64,000 bases of DNA from Roseococcus microcysteis (GTDB taxonomy: Bacteria; Pseudomonadota; Alphaproteobacteria; Acetobacterales; Acetobacteraceae). The notes beneath the pieces were generated by a model. The model was given only the letters and a program-made list of their open reading frames with translations. It had not been told where the DNA came from and did no database searches. The DNA is taken from NCBI RefSeq assembly GCF_014764365.1, contig NZ_CP061718.1:3178501-3242500 (forward strand), in the 5' to 3' direction. The first letter of the stretch is position 1; each line of letters starts with the position of its first letter. Below, one piece after another: positions 8,534 through 16,809 of this stretch. Made by a program: the position numbers and the translations under genes.

Positions 8534-10930
8534 TCAGAAGCGGCCCAGCGCGGCCAGGATTCGCGCGGGGGTGAAGGGCTGTTCCAGCACTTGCGCGCCC
8601 AGCGGCGCCAGCGCGTCATTGATGGCGTTCAGCAGCGCCCCGGGCGCGCCCGCCGTGCCGGCCTCGCCCGCGCCCTTGGCGCCGAGCAGGCTTTCCTTCG
8701 TCGGCGTCTCGACATGGCCCACATGGATGTCCGGCATCTCGGCCGACATGGGCACCAGGTAGTCAGCCATCGTCGTGGTCAGCAAATTGCCGCGCTCATC
8801 ATAGACGCAGTGTTCGTAGAGCGCGCCGCCCAGCCCCTGCACCACGCCGCCGCGCACCTGTTCGTCCACCAGCAGCGGGTTCACGACGCGGCCGCAATCC
8901 TCGACCACCCAATGCTCCAGCAGCTTCACCATGCCGGTGTCGGTGTCCACCTCGGCCCAGCAGGCCTGGATGCCGTTGGTGAAGGCGAAGGGGTATTCCT
9001 TGGTGATGAAGTGGCGCGTCTGCACCAGCTCACGCGGCAGGTCACGTGGCAGGGTGTCGCCACGGAAATAGACGATGCGGCCGAGCTCGTGCAGCGTCAT
9101 CCGCTCCGCCCCCGTCGCGCGGTCGGTGATGTGACCCATCACGATGTCGAGGCTCTCGGGTGGCGCCTGGAGCATGGCGCCCGCCACCTCCAGGATCTGC
9201 GCCTTCAGCGCCAGCGCCGATTGCAGCGCCGCCTCGCCGCCGATGCCCGCCCCGCGGCAGGCCCAGGTGCCGCCGCCATAGGGGGTGTTCAGCGTGTCGC
9301 CGGTGATGATCTTCACCCGCTCCACCGGCACGCCCACGCCATGCGCCACGATCTGCGCCAGGATGGCCTCGGTGCCCTGCCCCTGTTCCGTGACGCCGGA
9401 GGAGGCGACGACCGACCCGTCCGGGTCCATCCGCACCGTGCAGCCATCCTGCGCGGAAATCCGCGCGCCGCCGATGCCATACATGAAGGGCGAGGGGTTG
9501 GTGAGTTCAATGAAGGCCGCGAAGCCCAGGCCGCGATAGACGCCCTTCTTGCGCTGTTCGGCCTGATCGGCACGGATGCGCGCCACCGGCACCATCTCCA
9601 GCAGCTTGTCGAGCGAGGCGTGGTGCGACAGCCCCTCGAAGCGCATGCCCGGCGGCGAGGTGAAGGGGTAGGCGTCGTCGCGGATCATGTTGCGCCGGCG
9701 CAGTTCGATGGGGTCCATCCCCAGCGCGCGCGCCGCCATCTCCACCAAGCCTTCCGTCACCGCCGTCGCGATGGGGTGGCCCACGGCGCGATACTGGCAG
9801 GTGGGCGCCTTGTTCTGCAGCACCACGCGCGTGGTGCAGCGGTAATGCGCGAAGTCATAGGGCCCGCCCACCAGGTTCACCACCTGGTTGCCCTCCATGG
9901 CCGAGGTGCGCGGATAGACCGAATAGGGCCCGATGCCGGTCAGATCATCCACGTCGAAGCCGATGATGGTGCCATCCGCCTCCACCGCCATCCGCGCCTT
10001 GATGCGATGGTCGCGGGCATGGATGTCGGAGGCGAAGCTCTCGAAGCGGTCGGCGATGAACTTCACCGGCCGGCCGAGAATGCGCGCCATGGCGGCGACG
10101 GCGACCTCGTCCGGATAGACATGCACCTTGATGCCGAAGCTGCCGCCCACATCCTTGCAGATGACGCGGACCTGGCCTTCCTCCATCCGCAGATGCTTCG
10201 CATAGACGGTCTGCATCATGTGCGGGGCCTGGGTGGCCTGGTGCACCGTCAGCGTGCCATCCGCGCGGTTGTAGTCCGCGATGATGGAGCGTGGTTCGAG
10301 CGTCACGCCCGTATGTCGGCCCGTGACGAAGGTGGCCTCCACCACCTTGTGCGCGGCGGCGAAGGCCGCGTCCACATCGCCCTTGGTGGCGGTGCGGGTG
10401 AAGACGAGGTTGTCGCCCAGCTCGGGGTGGATGACGGTGGTGCCGGCATCCAGCGCCGTCTCCATGTCGGTCTGGGCGGGCAGGGGGTCCCAGTCCACTT
10501 CAAGGGCCGCCACGCCATCCTCGGCGGCGGCGCGGGTGTCGGCGAGCACGGCCACCACCGCCTCGCCCTGCCAGGTGGCGCGTTCCAGCGGCAGCGGGTG
10601 CTGCGGCGCGGATTTCATGCCCTTCAGATGGTCCAGCACCGCCACCCAGGGGTCGCAGACCTTGGCGAGGTCGGCGCCGGTGAAGACGCGCACCACGCCG
10701 GGCACCGCCAGCGCCGCCTCGGTGCGGATGGCGAGGATGCGCGCATGGGCGTGCGGGCTACGCAGGAAGGCCGCGTGCAGCATGCGCGGCAGCACCACAT
10801 CATCCGTGTAGGTCGCGCGGCCCTGCACCAGCTTGGGCAGATTGGGCCGCGGCACCGAGCGGCCGATATAGGAGTTGGGCAAATCCTCGCGCGAAAGGCC
10901 GATGCTGGCGGGCGTTGGCATGTCGTTCAC
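8534..10930 (-). CDS. Molybdopterin-binding large subunit of a CO-dehydrogenase/xanthine-oxidase-family hydroxylase
   Basis: 798 residues, full length for the large (CoxL-like) subunit. Family features: SIGRSVPRPNLPKLVQGRATYTDD-like N-terminus, KDVGGSFGIK, and GAKGAGEAG at 750-758 with the catalytic Glu756. The active-site loop is CQYRAVG at 378-384, unlike form I CoxL (AYxCSFR) and unlike the common AYRGAGR of form II enzymes. True CO oxidation is therefore excluded and the substrate is open: an aldehyde or N-heterocycle hydroxylated at carbon. The GTG start overlaps the coxS stop by four bases (GTGA); an alternative ATG lies nine bases downstream. Works as a heterotrimer with the next two genes. 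Confidence 0.88.
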   Translation of the reverse strand: MNDMPTPASIGLSREDLPNSYIGRSVPRPNLPKLVQGRATYTDDVVLPRMLHAAFLRSPHAHARILAIRTEAALAVPGVVRVFTGADLAKVCDPWVAVLDHLKGMKSAPQHPLPLERATWQGEAVVAVLADTRAAAEDGVAALEVDWDPLPAQTDMETALDAGTTVIHPELGDNLVFTRTATKGDVDAAFAAAHKVVEATFVTGRHTGVTLEPRSIIADYNRADGTLTVHQATQAPHMMQTVYAKHLRMEEGQVRVICKDVGGSFGIKVHVYPDEVAVAAMARILGRPVKFIADRFESFASDIHARDHRIKARMAVEADGTIIGFDVDDLTGIGPYSVYPRTSAMEGNQVVNLVGGPYDFAHYRCTTRVVLQNKAPTCQYRAVGHPIATAVTEGLVEMAARALGMDPIELRRRNMIRDDAYPFTSPPGMRFEGLSHHASLDKLLEMVPVARIRADQAEQRKKGVYRGLGFAAFIELTNPSPFMYGIGGARISAQDGCTVRMDPDGSVVASSGVTEQGQGTEAILAQIVAHGVGVPVERVKIITGDTLNTPYGGGTWACRGAGIGGEAALQSALALKAQILEVAGAMLQAPPESLDIVMGHITDRATGAERMTLHELGRIVYFRGDTLPRDLPRELVQTRHFITKEYPFAFTNGIQACWAEVDTDTGMVKLLEHWVVEDCGRVVNPLLVDEQVRGGVVQGLGGALYEHCVYDERGNLLTTTMADYLVPMSAEMPDIHVGHVETPTKESLLGAKGAGEAGTAGAPGALLNAINDALAPLGAQVLEQPFTPARILAALGRF

Positions 10931-11442
10931 CGGCCGGCCTCCTGCGTGCGATCACCTCGGCCGGCATCGGCCGGGGTGTGAATCGCCCGCTCCGACAGCG
11001 TCGCGGCCACCGCGTCCACAATCGCCTGGTAGCCGGTGCAGCGGCAGTAATTGCCCGACAGATGCTCGCGGATCGCCGCACGGTCCGCATCGGCGTGGTG
11101 GCGCAGGATGTCGGCCGCCGCCATCACCATGCCCGGCGTGCAGAAGCCGCATTGCGCGGCGTTGCGGGCCACGAAGGCCTCCTGCAAATCCGCCACCTCG
11201 CCGCTGTCGGTCAGCCCCTCGATGGTGGTGACCTCGGCGCCGTCCAGGCTGGCGGCCAGCACGAGGCAGCCGCGCACGATCTCGCCATCCACCCGCACCG
11301 TGCAGGCGCCGCAGACGCCATGCTCGCACCCGGCGTGCGAGCCGGTGAGGCCGAGATCGAGCCGCAGGAAATCGATCAGATGGCGGCGCGGTTCGACATG
11401 GCGCGTCACACGCTCGCCATTGACGGTCAGGGTGATCATCAT
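10927..11442 (-). CDS. [2Fe-2S] small subunit of molybdenum hydroxylase (CoxS-like)
   Basis: 171 residues with two 2Fe-2S domains. The plant-type cluster is ligated by Cys39, Cys44, Cys47 and Cys59 (CEHGVCGAC); the second, helical cluster by Cys98, Cys101, Cys133 and Cys135 (CGFC and CRC). It passes electrons from the MoCo in the large subunit to FAD in the medium subunit. The start ATG overlaps the coxM stop (ATGA), and an adjacent second Met is possible. The C-terminal 20 residues after the second cluster domain are polar and variable. All ligands are present, so the protein is probably functional. Confidence 0.93.
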   Translation of the reverse strand: MMITLTVNGERVTRHVEPRRHLIDFLRLDLGLTGSHAGCEHGVCGACTVRVDGEIVRGCLVLAASLDGAEVTTIEGLTDSGEVADLQEAFVARNAAQCGFCTPGMVMAAADILRHHADADRAAIREHLSGNYCRCTGYQAIVDAVAATLSERAIHTPADAGRGDRTQEAGR

Positions 11443-12305
11443 GCGGCCTGCTCCGTGGCGGGCGTGAAGGATTGCAGCGCGCGGCCCAGCAGCACGCGGC
11501 AGAGGTGGCGCTTCATGGCGGGCGGGCCGTGCAGGTCCGCGGGCGGGTCGAGGTCCCCCTCCAGCGCCGCCTGGGCGGCGGCGATGGCGGCAGCGTCCAG
11601 CACACGGCCTTCCAGGGCGGCATTGGCGTTCTTGGCCAGCACCGGGCCCTCGCCCACGCCGAAGAAGGTGAGGCGGGGCGAGGCGATGCGTCCATCGGCA
11701 CCCAGGTCCAGCACCGCCGCCAGCCCGGCCATCGCGTAGTCGCCGCTGCGCCGCGCCACCTCCAGGATCGTGGCGCGCTGCGACGGCCCGGCCAGCGGGA
11801 ATTCGACGGCGGCGATGATCTCGCCGGGTTCCAGCGCCGTGGTCAGCAGGCCGGTGAAGAATTCGGTGGCCTTGATGCGCCGCTCGCCGCCTGCGCGCGC
11901 CAGCACCAGCGTGGCATTCAGCGCCACGGCGCAGGCCGGCAATTCGGCGGCCGGATCGGCATAGGCCAGGCTGCCGCCGATGGTGCCGCGGTTGCGGATG
12001 GCGGGGTGCGCGATGTGCGGCACGGCCTGCGTCAGCAGCGGCGCGTGGCGGGCCACCAGCGCGTCCCGCCCCAGCTCCGCATGGCGCGTCAGCGCGCCCA
12101 CGCGCAGCACGCCGCCGGTCACCGTGATGCCGCGCAATTCGGGAATGCGGGTGATATCCACGAGGGTGCCAGGCTCGGACAGGCGGAAGGCGAGGGTGGC
12201 CAGCAGCGTCTGCCCGCCCGCCAGGATTTGCGCCCCATCCCCCAGCGCGCGCCACAGCTCATCCAGGCTCGACGCGCGCAGATATCCCAGTGCGGGCCAC
12301 TTCAT
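11439..12305 (-). CDS. FAD-binding medium subunit of molybdenum hydroxylase (CoxM-like)
   Basis: 288 residues from the chosen ATG at 12305 (MKWPALGYLRASS). The FAD motifs AGGQTLLATLAFRL and RNRGTIGGSLAYADP are intact, followed by the CO-dehydrogenase flavoprotein C-terminal domain. The frame extends further upstream into the regulatory region, but those codons cover the probable promoter and operator, so the internal ATG is preferred. First gene of the six-gene operon; the tetR gene is divergent. Confidence 0.9.
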   Translation of the reverse strand: MKWPALGYLRASSLDELWRALGDGAQILAGGQTLLATLAFRLSEPGTLVDITRIPELRGITVTGGVLRVGALTRHAELGRDALVARHAPLLTQAVPHIAHPAIRNRGTIGGSLAYADPAAELPACAVALNATLVLARAGGERRIKATEFFTGLLTTALEPGEIIAAVEFPLAGPSQRATILEVARRSGDYAMAGLAAVLDLGADGRIASPRLTFFGVGEGPVLAKNANAALEGRVLDAAAIAAAQAALEGDLDPPADLHGPPAMKRHLCRVLLGRALQSFTPATEQAA

Positions 12306-12349
12306 GAACGCTGCTCCCTGCGCGAGACTGCACGCCCCGCGCCACTTGT

Positions 12350-12385
12350 TGATCAATTGATCAGCGGCGGGCAGCATGTTGTCAA
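12350..12385 (-). promoter_or_regulatory. Probable promoter and TetR operator of the hydroxylase/TRAP operon
   Basis: A perfect 14-bp palindrome, TGATCAATTGATCA (12350-12363), lies between the divergent coxM and tetR starts. On the minus strand a perfect TTGACA (12380-12385) is followed after 17 bases by GATCAA (12357-12362) as a weak -10, which lies inside the palindrome. Binding of the TetR protein there would block RNA polymerase. The palindrome is seen directly; operator function is inferred from symmetry, position and the adjacent regulator. Confidence 0.65.
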
Positions 12386-12403
12386 GCGAGAGGAAGCAGA
12401 GGT

Positions 12404-13015
12404 TTGGACGGACCCCCGCCGCCATCGCCACGCCGCCGGCTGGAGCCCGAGGCGCGGCGCGAACAGATCCTGGACGCCGCCGTGGCGCATTTCGCCGAGG
12501 TGGGGCTGGGCGGCACCACGCGTGACCTCGCGCGGCGCGCGGGCGTGACCCAGGCGCTGGTCTACCAGTATTTCGGCAGCAAGGCGGAACTGACCGAGGC
12601 CGTCTTCGCCCGCGTCTATCTGGACCGGCTGGACCCGCGCTGGGTGGACGCCATCCGCGACCGCGCCACCCCCATCGAGGCCCGGCTCCGCGCCTTCTAC
12701 GCCGCCTACACGCGCGCCATCTTCACCTATGAGTGGATGCGGATCTTCATGTGGGCGGGCCTGGCGGGCGAGGTGCTGAACCGCCGCTACCTCGACCATG
12801 TGGGCGAACGCCTGCTGGCCCCGCTGCGCGAGGAGATCGCGGCCAGCCCGGGCCTCGCGCCGCCTTCGATGGAGGATATGTGGAACCTCCATGGCGGCAT
12901 CGTCTATATCGGCATCCGCCGCTTCATCTACCACCTGCCGACGCCGGAGGACCCCGCGCCGGCCATCGCGGCGGCCGTGGCGCGGTTCCTGGCGGGGCTG
13001 CGTCCGGCGGCCTAG
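12404..13015 (+). CDS. TetR/AcrR-family transcriptional regulator
   Basis: 203 residues. The N-terminal TetR helix-turn-helix is clear: ARREQILDAAVAHFAEVG, then TTRDLARRAGVTQALVYQYF and GSKAELTEAVF (about 18-65). The C-terminal ligand/dimer domain has no assignable ligand. The only reasonable start is TTG at 12404, 40 bases after the palindromic site; there is a purine-rich GAGAGGAAG ribosome site. Its TAG stop falls inside the left end of a palindromic repeat. It probably represses the divergent hydroxylase/TRAP operon and itself, released by the catabolic substrate. Confidence 0.88.
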   Translation: MDGPPPPSPRRRLEPEARREQILDAAVAHFAEVGLGGTTRDLARRAGVTQALVYQYFGSKAELTEAVFARVYLDRLDPRWVDAIRDRATPIEARLRAFYAAYTRAIFTYEWMRIFMWAGLAGEVLNRRYLDHVGERLLAPLREEIAASPGLAPPSMEDMWNLHGGIVYIGIRRFIYHLPTPEDPAPAIAAAVARFLAGLRPAA

Positions 13016-13116
13016 AGCATGCTGCGTTCACATGCGTTCACGCAGCCTGCTCCAGCCTTCGTGGAGAGCGGGATTCAACGTTTTCGGTGATTCCACCTCA
13101 ACGCATCCCGCTCTAG
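13012..13116. repeat. 105-bp palindromic intergenic element with 7-bp terminal inverted repeats
   Basis: Ends are CTAGAGC (13012-13018) and GCTCTAG (13110-13116), exact inverted repeats. Inside are two hairpins: 13021-13027 with 13040-13046 (7 bp), and 13065-13074 with 13105-13114 (10 bp, AGAGCGGGAT). The element fills the whole gap between the convergent tetR and DUF3775 genes, and both TAG stop codons lie in its terminal repeats. It could serve as a bidirectional terminator or be a REP/MITE-like insertion. Confidence 0.7.
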
Positions 13117-13523
13117 CCCTCCTCCTCCGGCGGCCGGCCGAGGGCGGCGAGCCCCTCGGACAGCAGCTCCCCCAGCAGCGGCATTTCGCCCAGGTAATGC
13201 GGCGCGGTGCCGTCGGCGTTGCGCTCGCGCGCCTGGCGCAGCACCTGCGTCCACTCCGTCGCGTCGAAATCACCGCGGCCGATCCAGGTCAGCGCGATCA
13301 GCGCGGCCTGCTCGTCCTCGTTGAGGTTCGCGATCATCCCCGCCACCGCGCGGCCCATCTCGCGCGGGCTGACATCCTCGGGGTTCTCGGGGTCCTGCAC
13401 GGGCTCGTTCACCGCCTCCTCCTGCACCTCGTCGGCGGCGCGGGCGGCGGCGATGATGGCGACAAGGGTGGGCATGTCGAGGATGAGGTCCACCTCCCCC
13501 TCACGGTCGGGCAGGCCGCTCAT
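13113..13523 (-). CDS. DUF3775-family protein
   Basis: 136 residues from the ATG at 13523 ([10 protein letters not shown]); the frame is open further but upstream residues are low-complexity. The acidic middle (about 40-60) is followed by [20 protein letters not shown] and [14 protein letters not shown], which I recognise as the DUF3775 domain. No catalytic residues or membrane segments are apparent; it appears cytoplasmic and acidic. Function unknown. Its stop lies inside the palindromic element shared with tetR, and it is divergent from htpG with 169 bases between starts. Confidence 0.7.
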   Translation of the reverse strand: MSGLPDREGEVDLILDMPTLVAIIAAARAADEVQEEAVNEPVQDPENPEDVSPREMGRAVAGMIANLNEDEQAALIALTWIGRGDFDATEWTQVLRQARERNADGTAPHYLGEMPLLGELLSEGLAALGRPPEEEG

Positions 13524-13692
13524 GGGCGCCCCGCGGGCGGATGGGGTTTCGGTTCGGTCGCTGGGGTCATGGCCTTCCTCCGGGCGTGCCACGGAGAACG
13601 GGGGCCTGGCATGGCGGTTGCGAGCCGGCTTGAATCCTCGCCGCGCCCCGCGCATATCGCCGCCGCCCAAGACCTTTGTTGAGGACCAGATC

Positions 13693-15546
13693 ATGACCGA
13701 ATCCGTCGAACGGCACAGCTTCGGCGCCGAGGTGGGCCGGCTGCTGGACCTGGTGGTCCACGCCCTCTACTCCGAGCGCGAGATCTTCCTGCGCGAACTG
13801 GTGGCCAACGCCGCCGACGCGGTGGACCGCCGGCGCTTCGAGGCGCTGACCAACCCCGACCTCTCCCTGCCCGACGCGCCGCGCGTGCGCGTGGTGCCCG
13901 ACAAGGCGGCCCGCACGCTCACCATCAGCGACAACGGCATCGGCATGGACAAGGCCGAGCTGGCGCAGCATTTGGGCACCATCGCGCGCTCGGGCACGCT
14001 GGCCTTCACGCGCGCCATGGCGGAGAGCCAGGCCAGCGACAAGCCCAGCCTCATCGGCCAGTTCGGCGTGGGCTTCTACTCGGCCTTCATGGTGGCGGAG
14101 CGGGTGGAAGTGACGTCGCGCCGCGCGGGCCAGCAGGAAGCCTGGGCCTGGGCCTCCGAAGGGCGCGGCGAATACACGCTGGCCCCCGCCACGCGCGAGG
14201 AGGCCGGCACCGACATCGTGCTGCACATGAAGTCCGACGCGGAGGAATTCCTGGAACCGCTGCGCCTGCAGACCATCATCCGCAAATGGGCGGACCACAT
14301 CACCCTGCCCATCATGGTGGTGAAGGATGGTGAGGAGCAGGCGGCCAACGAGGGCACGGCGCTGTGGCGCAAGCCCAAGTCCGAGATCACCGAAGAGGCC
14401 TACGCGGAATTCCACCGCCATCTCGGCCATGTCTTCGACACGCCCTGGGCCACGCTGCATTGGCGCGCCGAGGGCACGCTGGAATTCACCGCGCTGCTCT
14501 TCATCCCCGGCATGAAGCCCTTCACGCCCGTGGAGGAAGCCCGCGAAAGCCGGCTGCGCCTGCATGTGCGGCGGATGTTCATCACCGATGAGGCGGCACT
14601 CCTGCCGCCCTGGCTGCGCTTCGTGAACGGCGTGGTGGACACGGAGGATTTGCCGCTGAACGTCTCGCGCGAGATGTTGCAGGCGACGCCGGTGCTGGCC
14701 CGCATCCGCCGCGCCGTCACCGCCCGCGTGCTGTCGGAACTCAAGACGCGCGCGAAGGATTCCGAGGGCTACACGCCCTTCTGGGAAAACTTCGGCGCCA
14801 CGCTGAAGGAAGGCGTGTGGGAGGATGCCGAGCACCGCACGGAAATTGCCGCGCTGCTGCGCTTCCGTTCCTCCGCGCAGGAAGGCTGGACCTCGCTCGC
14901 CGACTACATCGCGCGCATGAAGGATGGCCAGCAGGAGATCTACTTCCTGGTGGGCGATGACGCGGCGGCCCTGGCGAAGTCGCCGCAGCTGGAGGGCTTC
15001 CGCGCGCGCGGGCTGGAAGTGCTGCTGCTCTCCGACCCCATTGACGCCTTCTGGCCGGAGCGCCTGGCGGGCTTCGAAGGCAAGGCGCTGCGCAGCATCA
15101 CCCAGGGCCAGGTGGACCTCTCCGAACACAAGGTGGAAGGCGAGCCGGCGCCCGATCTCGCCGCGCTCCTGCCCCTGCTGCGCGAGGCGCTGAAGGAGGA
15201 TGTCGCCGCCGTCGAGGAAACCGCGCAGCTGGTGGACAGCGCCGCCGTGCTGGCCGCCCAGGCCGGCGCGCCGGACCTCGCCATGCAGCGCATGATGCGC
15301 CGCGCCGGCCGCGCCTTCGGTCCGGACCGCGCCGTGCTGCGCCTCAACCCGCGCCACGCCTTGGTGCGGCGCCTGGCGGCGCAGGCCGAGGCGGGCGAGG
15401 ACGTCACGGAGATGGCCGGGCTGCTGCTCGACCTCGCGCGCGTGCAGGATGGCGACGCCCCGCGTGCCCCCGCTGCCTTCGCGCGGCGCGTCACGGCGGC
15501 GCTGGCAGGCGTCCGATCGGCTTCGGCGGAATCGCCGGAGCCGTGA
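13693..15546 (+). CDS. htpG: Chaperone HtpG (Hsp90)
   Basis: 617 residues, normal for bacterial Hsp90. N-terminal GHKL ATPase motifs: [26 protein letters not shown] and [11 protein letters not shown]; then the middle-domain NVSREMLQ segment and the C-terminal dimerisation domain. It is an ATP-dependent cytosolic chaperone for stress-sensitive clients. The start ATG at 13693 gives the usual MTES N-terminus; the open frame upstream overlaps DUF3775 antisense. The last ten or so residues ([10 protein letters not shown]) are encoded by the first copy of a palindromic repeat that also contains the stop. Confidence 0.95.
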   Translation: MTESVERHSFGAEVGRLLDLVVHALYSEREIFLRELVANAADAVDRRRFEALTNPDLSLPDAPRVRVVPDKAARTLTISDNGIGMDKAELAQHLGTIARSGTLAFTRAMAESQASDKPSLIGQFGVGFYSAFMVAERVEVTSRRAGQQEAWAWASEGRGEYTLAPATREEAGTDIVLHMKSDAEEFLEPLRLQTIIRKWADHITLPIMVVKDGEEQAANEGTALWRKPKSEITEEAYAEFHRHLGHVFDTPWATLHWRAEGTLEFTALLFIPGMKPFTPVEEARESRLRLHVRRMFITDEAALLPPWLRFVNGVVDTEDLPLNVSREMLQATPVLARIRRAVTARVLSELKTRAKDSEGYTPFWENFGATLKEGVWEDAEHRTEIAALLRFRSSAQEGWTSLADYIARMKDGQQEIYFLVGDDAAALAKSPQLEGFRARGLEVLLLSDPIDAFWPERLAGFEGKALRSITQGQVDLSEHKVEGEPAPDLAALLPLLREALKEDVAAVEETAQLVDSAAVLAAQAGAPDLAMQRMMRRAGRAFGPDRAVLRLNPRHALVRRLAAQAEAGEDVTEMAGLLLDLARVQDGDAPRAPAAFARRVTAALAGVRSASAESPEP

Positions 15547-15608
15547 ATCGGCCGAATGGCAGGCGTCCGATCGGCTTCGGCGGACGCGCCGGAGCCGTGA
15601 ATCGGCCG
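15504..15608. repeat. Dispersed palindromic repeat, two tandem copies (copies 1 and 2)
   Basis: Two 51-bp units (15504-15554 and 15558-15608), period 54, nearly identical. Each has a GGCTTCGGCG arm, a 4-base loop and a CGCCGGAGCC arm, flanked by GATC and GTGAATC. The first copy forms the 3' end of htpG. Related units occur at 21512, 22894, 42875, 42925 and 51695. Confidence 0.8.
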
Positions 15609-15623
15609 CCCAGAAGGATCTGA

Positions 15624-16625
15624 TCAGCCCAGCCGCGCCGAGCCCCGCCGCACCACCCGGGCGCCCAGCGTGATGGTCTCGTCGGGGGCGAAGGGGTTGG
15701 CGATGCGCGCCTCCAGCAGGTCCAGCGCGCGCGTCACCATGGCGGAGAGCGGCTGGGCCGCGGTGGTCAGCGCATAGGCGGGGCGGGCGGCCTCGGCGAT
15801 GTCGTCGAAGCCGGTGACGGAGACATCCTCCGGCACGCGCAGCCCGCCGGCGCGCAGCGCGTCCATCACGCCCAGCGCGATGATGTCGCTGACGGCGAAG
15901 ACCGCGTCGGGCCGCACATCCACCAGCCGCTGCCCGGCGGCGTAGCCCGCCTCGTAGGAGGAGACCGCCTCCTCCCGCGCCACGGGGGTGAGGCCGGCCT
16001 CGGCCAGGCGTTCCAGGAAGCCGTGCTCCCGCTCCAGCCCCGGGGAGCTGCGGCCCCCCACATGCACCACGGCGAAGCGCCGGTGCCCGGCCTCCAGCAG
16101 AAGGCTCGCCATCTCGCGCGCCCCGGCGCGATTGTCGCAGGTGACGGCGCTGGCGTGCAGCCGCGCCACGCGGCTGACCATGACGACGGGCACGCGATGC
16201 CGCGCGCAGATTTCCGCCGCGCGCGAGGACAGGTCCGCCGAGGTGATGAGGCAGCCATCGAGCTGATAGCCGAGGATGGCGCCCGCCGTGTCTTCGTCCA
16301 CCGCGCCCTCACCCGCATGCATCACCAGGAAGCGCAACCCGCGCGTCGCGGCCTCCTGCACGGCCAGTTGCAGAAGCTGGGTGTAGAGCGGGTTCTCGGT
16401 CGGCCCCAGCGCCAGGCCGATCAGGCCGCTGCGCCCGGAGGCCAGGCCCCGCGCCACGGCATTGGGCAGGTAGCCCTCCTCCGCCGCCAGGGCCGCGATG
16501 CTGCGGCGCACGGATTTGGAGATGCGCGGATCACCCCGCAGCGCGCGCGAGACGGTGGAGGGTGAGACGCCGGCGCGGCGCGACAGGGTCACGATGGTCA
16601 CGCGCGGGCCGTTGCTGTCGTCCAT
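15624..16625 (-). CDS. LacI-family transcriptional regulator
   Basis: 333 residues from the ATG at 16625. N-terminal LacI helix-turn-helix and hinge: TIVTLSRRAGVSPSTVSRAL and RGLASGRSGLIGLAL. The rest is a periplasmic-binding-protein-like sensor domain (VTGFDDIAEAARP near the C-terminus). It is divergent from the flavin monooxygenase operon across 184 bases that contain a LacI-type palindrome, so it very likely controls that operon in response to a small organic effector. The effector is unknown. Confidence 0.9.
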   Translation of the reverse strand: MDDSNGPRVTIVTLSRRAGVSPSTVSRALRGDPRISKSVRRSIAALAAEEGYLPNAVARGLASGRSGLIGLALGPTENPLYTQLLQLAVQEAATRGLRFLVMHAGEGAVDEDTAGAILGYQLDGCLITSADLSSRAAEICARHRVPVVMVSRVARLHASAVTCDNRAGAREMASLLLEAGHRRFAVVHVGGRSSPGLEREHGFLERLAEAGLTPVAREEAVSSYEAGYAAGQRLVDVRPDAVFAVSDIIALGVMDALRAGGLRVPEDVSVTGFDDIAEAARPAYALTTAAQPLSAMVTRALDLLEARIANPFAPDETITLGARVVRRGSARLG

Positions 16626-16721
16626 GCCTGTCTCTGTCCTCCACGCGGCGGGTGCGCGCAAGCGTCAGCACAACTTACCCCGAGATCGTGCCAGGAAGGC
16701 AGGCAAAACCTCAGAAAAAAT

Positions 16722-16741
16722 TTGTGCGAACGTTTGCGCAA
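16722..16741. promoter_or_regulatory. Probable LacI-family operator
   Basis: TTGTGCGAACGTTTGCGCAA is a 20-bp imperfect palindrome (16 of 20 positions symmetric) centred on the CG step of AACGTT, the standard form of LacI/GalR-family operators. It lies between the divergent lacI-type regulator and the monooxygenase operon, 69 bases before the monooxygenase start. Seen directly; the regulator assignment is inference from proximity. Confidence 0.7.
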
Positions 16742-16809
16742 AACCGCTGGACGCCGCCCCGCCGTCCCGCCTAGGTTCGGACGAGAGGAAACACAAGGTG
16801 CGACGCCCC

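Noticed and set aside
8447..10981. 844-codon plus-strand frame opposite the MoCo large subunit
   Set aside because: Repetitive His/Arg/Gly composition, no motifs, fully antisense to a recognised gene.
13065..13114. Simple rho-independent terminator of tetR
   Set aside because: The hairpin lacks a T-run and is part of a larger TIR-bounded element, so it is described as a repeat instead.
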